From assembly GCA_013362385.1 (NCBI GenBank), contig JABFWC010000089.1, forward strand, positions 1-5,204: a stretch of DNA of 5,204 bases. The letters are read 5' to 3'. Shown here in pieces: positions 4,336 through 5,204 of this stretch (position 1 is its first letter; each line of letters opens with the position of its first letter). The notes below the pieces were generated by a model. The model did not search any database. It saw nothing but the letters and a program-made list of their open reading frames with translations, and was not told where the DNA came from. The DNA is from Pseudarthrobacter sp. (GTDB taxonomy: Bacteria > Actinomycetota > Actinomycetes > Actinomycetales > Micrococcaceae). A program made the position numbers and the translations under genes.

Positions 4336-5204
4336 TTGAAGAAATCACTGCGTGCAGGCTTCAAGCGCGGTTCAATGGCCGGTATGGCCACCCTCGGTGC
4401 GTCCGCGCTTGTGCTCACCGGCTGCGGTGCCGCCCCGTCCACGCCCGGGGCCTCCGGTTCAGCTGCCGCATCGGATTACACCGCGTGCATGGTGTCCGAC
4501 TCCGGGGGATTCGACGACAAGTCGTTCAACCAGTCCGGCTACGAGGGCCTGCAGGGCGCGGTAAAGGACCTCGGCATCCAGGAAAAGCACGTCCAGTCCA
4601 AGGCTGACACGGACTACGACCCCAACCTCCGCTCAATGGTCCAGCAAGGCTGCAAGCTCACGGTCACCGTAGGCTTCCTGCTCGGCGACGCCACGAAGTC
4701 GATCGCGACGGCCAACCCGAACAGCCACTTTGCGATCATCGACTACAACGACCCCACCTTCCCTAAGAACGTCAAGCCGATTGTCTACGACACGGCCCAG
4801 GCTGCGTTCATGGCCGGTTACCTGGCCGCCGGCACCTCAAAGACCGGCAAGGTCGCCACGTTCGGGGGCATCAACATCCCCACGGTCACCATCTTCATGG
4901 ACGGCTTTGCCGACGGTGTGAAGTACTACAACCAGAAGAAGAACAAGAACGTCCAGCTGATCGGCTGGGACAAGGACAAGCAGGACGGCACCTTCGTCGG
5001 TGACTTCAAGCAGGTCGACAAAGGCAAGGTCCTGACCCAGGGCTTCCTTGACCAGGGTGCGGACATCGTCCTGCCCGTGGCTGGACCCGTGGGAGGTGGC
5101 GCAGGCAGCGCGATCCTTGATGCAAAGTCCAAGGGCAAGGACGCCAAGCTCATCTGGGTCGACTCGGATGGCTACCTGACTGCCCCGGACTACAAGTCCG
5201 TCAT
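4336..5204 (+). CDS. BMP/PnrA-family nucleoside-binding lipoprotein of an ABC transporter (3' end outside window)
   Basis: This is the extracytoplasmic, membrane-anchored solute-binding protein of an ABC importer; characterised BMP/PnrA (TmpC-type) members bind purine nucleosides. From TTG 4336, 289 residues are visible. The lipoprotein signal peptide MKKSLRAGFKRG... ends in the lipobox LTGC, giving lipidated Cys30 and then a Ser/Ala/Gly-rich linker to about 46. BMP motifs follow: DSGGFDDKSFNQSGYEGL (55-72), TVGFLLGDA (111-119), FAIIDY (132-137), AAFMAGYLAAG (156-166), FGGINIPTVTIFMDGFADG (176-194), LPVAGPVGGGAGSAI (246-260) and WVDSDGY (274-280). Relatives run about 350-360 residues, so some 60-70 C-terminal residues are missing. 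An ATPase and two permease genes are expected next. The family is certain; nucleoside specificity is inferred from relatives. The gene has its own probable promoter and a long structured leader. Confidence 0.93.
   Translation, partial: MKKSLRAGFKRGSMAGMATLGASALVLTGCGAAPSTPGASGSAAASDYTACMVSDSGGFDDKSFNQSGYEGLQGAVKDLGIQEKHVQSKADTDYDPNLRSMVQQGCKLTVTVGFLLGDATKSIATANPNSHFAIIDYNDPTFPKNVKPIVYDTAQAAFMAGYLAAGTSKTGKVATFGGINIPTVTIFMDGFADGVKYYNQKKNKNVQLIGWDKDKQDGTFVGDFKQVDKGKVLTQGFLDQGADIVLPVAGPVGGGAGSAILDAKSKGKDAKLIWVDSDGYLTAPDYKSV

Noticed and set aside
4375..4377. ATG 4375 as an alternative BMP start
   Set aside because: It would remove the basic start of the lipoprotein signal peptide and has no Shine-Dalgarno, whereas TTG 4336 follows GGAGGA.

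Overview
The window is high-GC DNA from a Gram-positive actinobacterium, most likely an Arthrobacter/Pseudarthrobacter-type member of the Micrococcaceae. I base this on G/C-rich third codon positions, GTG/TTG starts, hairpin terminators without U-tracts, a lipoprotein signal peptide and family resemblance; no database search was possible. All recognisable genes lie on the + strand.

Layout. (1) 1-657: the 3' part of a mannose-1-phosphate guanylyltransferase gene (manC-like), closed by a perfect 13-bp hairpin (660-694). (2) 756-1955: a complete M20-family metal-dependent amidohydrolase with a GTG start that looks leaderless. Its last codons and stop lie in a perfect 26-bp tandem duplication (1933-1984). 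(3) 2155-4079: a compact organic-peroxide defence operon. It holds a one-cysteine MarR/OhrR repressor, the Ohr thiol peroxidase, and an MDR-superfamily NAD(P)H-dependent reductase of the CurA/leukotriene-B4-dehydrogenase type that overlaps ohr by ATGA. A cluster of TTGT/ACAA half-sites upstream of ohrR is the likely OhrR operator, and a long 15-of-16-pair hairpin (4101-4138) ends the operon. (4) 4336-5204: the 5' part of a BMP/PnrA-type nucleoside-binding lipoprotein, starting at TTG behind a strong Shine-Dalgarno. A 256-base gap precedes it, containing a -10-like box and two substantial RNA hairpins.

How they work together. The central operon is coherent. Peroxide would oxidise the single reactive cysteine of OhrR (probably forming a mixed disulfide with mycothiol in this type of organism), releasing repression. 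Ohr then reduces organic hydroperoxides, and the co-translated reductase may clear electrophilic enals/enones formed when lipid peroxides break down (inference). The flanking genes belong to other processes: GDP-mannose supply for glycans, amide hydrolysis, and nucleoside uptake, whose transporter genes should follow beyond the right edge.

The points most worth a second look are the structured BMP leader, the peroxide/enal operon and its operator, and the exact tandem duplication over a stop codon. I see no mobile element, CRISPR array, tRNA or rRNA, and no wholly unknown system.
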